From contig DCPZ01000097.1 in assembly GCA_002323795.1 (NCBI GenBank), positions 1-16,968 on the forward strand: 16,968 nucleotides of DNA, written 5' to 3'. The stretch's first letter is position 1, and each line of letters begins with the position of its first letter. The stretch is from Flavobacteriales bacterium UBA1531 (GTDB taxonomy: Bacteria > Bacteroidota > Bacteroidia > Flavobacteriales_D > Sanyastnellaceae). Of the stretch, positions 14,566 to 16,968 are shown piece by piece. A program made the translations under genes and the position numbers. A model generated the notes under the pieces. It saw only the letters and a program-made list of their open reading frames with translations. It was not told where the DNA came from and did no database searches.

Positions 14566-15672
14566 TCAGTCGATGGCCATCAAATTGCACCCCCGGACTT
14601 CCGCAAAGTCGTAACGACCGAGCACCTCAAAAGATCCGTCATCAAATCGCCTTCCGATGTCGCTTGTAGCAATGAAGGCACACGTGCTCACGTTGGCCAA
14701 ATCAACGACATGAATCCGTCCTTGCTTGCCTTCCTCTGCCCAACCCTTGGGATCATTGAGCGAACCCATTCTAATCTCCATCCAAGGCGGACATTCAAAT
14801 CGACCATCTCCTTTGGACCAAGCCTGGGAAAGCAATTCTGTCATACCATACTCGCTCCCTACTAATCTTCCCCGGGTTAATAAAGATAACTCCTCGTGCA
14901 ATTCCGTGCGAATGCGCTCCTTCCCTTGACCTTTCATTCCACCTGTTTCGATCACTTGAATGAACAGGCTAAGCCATGAGGGTAATTGGCTCTCACCTTT
15001 CAAACGTTCCACCCACGATAACAAAGCGTGGGTCACACCAATGATGTAAATCGGACGGTCCTGAGAAAATCCCGTTTCGCATAGCCTCGTTAGCTCCTTT
15101 TCAAGAGCTTCAAAGTCACGTAAAAAAAACCAGTCTTCCGGGTTGGATTGCTCCGCCTTAATCATGAACGACTGCACCATGTGCACCAACGAAGAATTGT
15201 TTCGTTCCAAGTAACCTGGCAATAAACCGATGAACATAGGGCGTTCGCTCCAACTGCTGACCAATCGGTCAAAGCCTTCAAAAGCCACCTCATCATACCA
15301 ATCAAGATCGTCGACTGGATGGTAAGAAAGCGATGAGCTTTTGGTCCCGGAACTCGCAAAACAATGTGCGTCAGACTCCGGATTTTGAAAAACTGAAACC
15401 CGATGCTTCTGATAAAGCTCCACGGGCAGAAAAGGAATCTCCTCAACCGACTTTACCGCAGATGGGCTCACCCCCATGAGCTCCACAAATTTGCAGTACA
15501 CCGGATTGGCCCGTGCTTGAAATCGAAAAAGGTCCATGGTAAAATCCTTCCACGGATTTGTCTCCGAGCGCTCAGTTGATTTGTCGAGGATATTCCGAAA
15601 TCGATTGCGAAATTGCTCCACCTCCTTCACCAAGGACTTTTCTTTTAGCAAGATTTCACGCGTGGCTTTCAT
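14566..15672 (-). CDS. LuxE-like acyl-protein synthetase / adenylate-forming protein
   Basis: The 368-residue product belongs to the LuxE/PaaK branch of adenylate-forming enzymes, often labelled acyl transferase in Bacteroidota. Visible motifs are a phosphate-binding FASSGT (105-110), ETGGMKG (242-248), SEYGMTE (273-279), TSDIG (336-340) and LGRYDFAEVRGCNL (351-364). LuxE activates a fatty acid as acyl-AMP and passes it to a cysteine close to its own C-terminus; C362 here, seven residues from the end, sits in a comparable place. There is no luxC, luxD or luciferase gene nearby, so bioluminescence is not suggested and the substrate is unknown. The start at 15672 gives a charged N-terminal extension of about 45 residues before the MDLFRFQ segment; the ATG at 15537 is an alternative. 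No signal peptide, so cytoplasmic. Confidence 0.78.
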   Translation of the reverse strand: MKATREILLKEKSLVKEVEQFRNRFRNILDKSTERSETNPWKDFTMDLFRFQARANPVYCKFVELMGVSPSAVKSVEEIPFLPVELYQKHRVSVFQNPESDAHCFASSGTKSSSLSYHPVDDLDWYDEVAFEGFDRLVSSWSERPMFIGLLPGYLERNNSSLVHMVQSFMIKAEQSNPEDWFFLRDFEALEKELTRLCETGFSQDRPIYIIGVTHALLSWVERLKGESQLPSWLSLFIQVIETGGMKGQGKERIRTELHEELSLLTRGRLVGSEYGMTELLSQAWSKGDGRFECPPWMEIRMGSLNDPKGWAEEGKQGRIHVVDLANVSTCAFIATSDIGRRFDDGSFEVLGRYDFAEVRGCNLMAID

Positions 15673-15694
15673 CCCTGCTAAATTCCGGATTGAT

Positions 15695-15702
15695 TAGCTT
15701 TG
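15695..15702 (+). promoter_or_regulatory. -7 promoter element (TAGCTTTG) for the small secreted protein gene
   Basis: TAGCTTTG is an exact TAnnTTTG match located 22 bases before the ATG at 15725, in the 52-base gap between divergent genes. The expected leader is about 15-20 bases. I find no standard -33 TTTG. Confidence 0.42.
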
Positions 15703-15724
15703 AACCTACAGCAATCGCGATTTT

Positions 15725-16237
15725 ATGAAAATCAACTTTCACATCGTCTTTTTGGCCTTAGGATGCGCAACCGTGTTTGGACTATCCCGATGCCTTCCTG
15801 AACCCAATCTTCCGGACAATCCGTTGATCGAGTTTCAATCTTTCGAATTGAATGCAGACGGCAGCCGTGAACTCATCATCTCCTTTACGGATGGTGACGG
15901 TGATGTTGGACTCGACCAAAACGACACCTTGGCGCCTCATTTTTGCGCTGATTGCGAATACCACTACAATTTAAAATGTGAGTATCAGGAGCTGCAGGAA
16001 GGAACATGGGTTCAGATTGATCTTGATCCTGCTGCTGGCCAAATCCCCTTTTACTATCGCGTACCACCTGCCGTACCAACCGGCGACAACCCTGCTTTGG
16101 ATGGCACCATTGCCATTGCAATGAATTCTTGGAGCTTGACGAGCGCATACGATTCCTTGCGCTTCCGGATCACTTTGTTTGATCGCTCGCTCAATGAATC
16201 CAATGAAACCTTTACCAACTTGGTGCTGAAGCCCTGA
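15725..16237 (+). CDS. Small secreted protein, probable lipoprotein, with DGDGD motif
   Basis: I do not recognise a named function. The 170-residue product starts with a signal-like segment (MKINFHIVFLALGCATVFGL). Two cysteines could be lipidated: C14 after ALG, or C23 in LSRCLPEPN, whose position just before a Pro-rich stretch resembles Bacteroidota lipoproteins but whose Arg at -1 is unfavourable. The mature part has ISFTDGDGDVGLDQND (52-67), an acidic, possibly calcium-binding loop seen in many Bacteroidota surface proteins. A CADC pair (74-77) plus C85 may form a disulfide. It ends in a strand-rich region like an immunoglobulin-type beta sandwich. It is divergent from the LuxE-like gene and faces the right-edge gene across a shared terminator. 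Export is likely; anchoring is inferred. Confidence 0.72.
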   Translation: MKINFHIVFLALGCATVFGLSRCLPEPNLPDNPLIEFQSFELNADGSRELIISFTDGDGDVGLDQNDTLAPHFCADCEYHYNLKCEYQELQEGTWVQIDLDPAAGQIPFYYRVPPAVPTGDNPALDGTIAIAMNSWSLTSAYDSLRFRITLFDRSLNESNETFTNLVLKP

Positions 16238-16266
16238 CTAGAAAGGCTGCCGAAAATATTAATCAT

Positions 16267-16298
16267 AAAAAAGGCGCTCCCGTTGGGAAGCGCCTTTT
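16267..16298. terminator. Bidirectional terminator between convergent genes
   Basis: A 10-base-pair stem AAAAGGCGCT (16269-16278) pairs with AGCGCCTTTT (16289-16298), extended inside by CCC/GGG (16279-16281 with 16285-16287) with one bulged A and a GTT loop. The plus strand ends in four T followed by an AT-rich stretch; the minus strand ends in six T from the A run at 16267-16272. It lies between the stops of two convergent genes (16237 and 16325) and can serve both. Confidence 0.88.
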
Positions 16299-16324
16299 CA
16301 ATTTTATCCGTTTCGATCTGTGCC

Positions 16325-16968
16325 TTATTCAGGGCAAGCAGAACCAAATTCCGGCAAGAATTGGAGCAGATCGGAAGTCGTAACGAGGCCGTCACCATTC
16401 AAGTCTGCTGGGCAATCGTCTGTCAAATCAAACTCACACGTTCCATTGTCAATGGTATATGCCGCGTCGTAGTTTGTCGCATCTACGTACGTACAACCGA
16501 TGCAATCATACGTGCAGGAACCGTCGTCAAAGAAAGCACCTGACTCATAGTTGCATGACGATGCGTCCGCACAACCGAATGCAGACGAATTTGGCGCACC
16601 CGGCGTTCCATTGTCTACCCAGCTAGCCTGCCAGTTGTCTGCGTCGTCATTGTTCAGGTCTGTTTGGATCAACTCCAACGTCGAGCAGCCACCGTCAGGG
16701 CTCTGAACCAAAACGCTTCCCAAAACGGCAACCGTTTGCGAGGGCCATGGCGCTGCATCGTCGTAATCAACTGCATCCAAGAGGTTTCCAAACCCATCTT
16801 CAATGCTCACAGATTCTCCGCTATTGGAGAAGTTCCCCAGATCCATTTGGAACACCTGAACCCCGAGATCAGCATAGTTAGCAGTTCCAGCATCTGAAAC
16901 CGTCATTAAGAAAAACTCTCCCGGAGCCACGGAAGTGCCCTCAGGGAATACATAACCAAGTTGAGGCT
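16325..16968 (-). CDS. Secreted lamin-tail-domain protein with Cys-rich repeats and EF-hand-like end, C-terminal part
   Basis: The reading frame is open from the right edge to the stop at 16325, giving 213 visible residues; the N-terminus is outside the window. The first roughly 120 visible residues resemble a lamin tail domain, a beta sandwich common in extracellular bacterial proteins: SVSIEDGFGNLLDAVDYDD, then a WPSQ segment, and the closing DNGTPGAPN. Next come two 21-residue repeats of the form GC...NY...D(D/N)G(S/T)C. The final segment ADLNGDGLVTTSDLLQFLPE has an EF-hand or dockerin-like calcium loop (D-x-N-x-D-G-x-V-x-x-x-D), and the protein ends nine residues later. I do not see a typical T9SS C-terminal sorting domain. 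It is probably exported and extracellular; its activity would depend on the missing N-terminal part. Confidence 0.82.
   Translation of the reverse strand, partial: PQLGYVFPEGTSVAPGEFFLMTVSDAGTANYADLGVQVFQMDLGNFSNSGESVSIEDGFGNLLDAVDYDDAAPWPSQTVAVLGSVLVQSPDGGCSTLELIQTDLNNDDADNWQASWVDNGTPGAPNSSAFGCADASSCNYESGAFFDDGSCTYDCIGCTYVDATNYDAAYTIDNGTCEFDLTDDCPADLNGDGLVTTSDLLQFLPEFGSACPE
16436..16576 (-). repeat. Two tandem 21-residue Cys-rich protein repeats
   Basis: Within the right-edge protein, GCADASSCNYESGAFFDDGSC (written in parts: GCADASSCNY, then ESGAFFDDGSC) and GCTYVDATNY-DAAYTIDNGTC align without gaps. They start 26 residues apart and share GC at the start, NY in the middle and D-x-G-x-C at the end. 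Such repeats are familiar from secreted Flavobacteriales proteins. The paired cysteines suggest one disulfide per repeat. The DNA copies themselves have diverged. Confidence 0.8.

Noticed and set aside
14566..15672. Bioluminescence locus
   Set aside because: Only a LuxE-like gene is present; neighbours are tyrS and a small exported protein, with no reductase, thioesterase or luciferase genes.

Overview
The window looks like chromosomal DNA of a Bacteroidota bacterium, most likely a marine-type Flavobacteriales lineage (Cryomorphaceae or Crocinitomicaceae-like). This rests on type IX secretion (T9SS) and gliding genes (PorU, PorV, a PorP/SprF protein, GldJ), a pyruvate dehydrogenase E1-alpha gene followed directly by E2, several TAnnTTTG-type -7 promoter elements close to start codons, and an absence of obvious Shine-Dalgarno sequences. 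The exact genus cannot be fixed from sequence alone. Coding density is high, no gap exceeds about 210 bases, and I see no tRNA, rRNA, CRISPR array, insertion sequence or phage gene.

Layout. Positions 1-1438 (minus): pyruvate dehydrogenase E1-alpha and the N-terminal part of E2, one operon running off the left edge. Positions 1648-3039 (plus): a two-gene unit of a VTC-domain polyphosphate polymerase-like protein and a DUF4956 membrane protein. Positions 3064-8807 (minus): porU, porV and ispF in transcription order, i.e. the T9SS sortase, its outer-membrane partner and an isoprenoid enzyme. Positions 8984-11799 (plus, divergent from porU): a PorP/SprF-family outer-membrane protein and the gliding lipoprotein GldJ, closed by a strong hairpin terminator. 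Positions 11890-14562 (plus): murF and tyrS. Positions 14566-15672 (minus): an orphan LuxE-like adenylate-forming protein. Positions 15725-16237 (plus): a small secreted protein, probably a lipoprotein, with a DGDGD motif. Positions 16325-16968 (minus): the C-terminal end of a secreted lamin-tail-domain protein with Cys-rich repeats and an EF-hand-like end, facing the lipoprotein across a bidirectional terminator.

How the parts relate. The coherent functional block is 3552-11799. PorU and PorV form the outer-membrane complex that removes T9SS signal domains and attaches cargo. GldJ belongs to the GldJKLMN gliding/secretion machinery, and PorP/SprF proteins are T9SS-associated barrels. The protein at the right edge is a plausible exported product, although its visible end is not a classical T9SS sorting domain. 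The remaining genes are housekeeping (pdhA/pdhC, ispF, murF, tyrS) or conserved genes of uncertain role (VTC/DUF4956, LuxE-like).

I do not see a clearly new multi-gene system. The best leads are the helical insertion inside GldJ, the orphan LuxE-like protein that keeps a C-terminal cysteine, the isolated VTC/DUF4956 pair, the PorP/SprF gene between porU and gldJ, and the repeat/EF-hand C-terminus of the right-edge protein.
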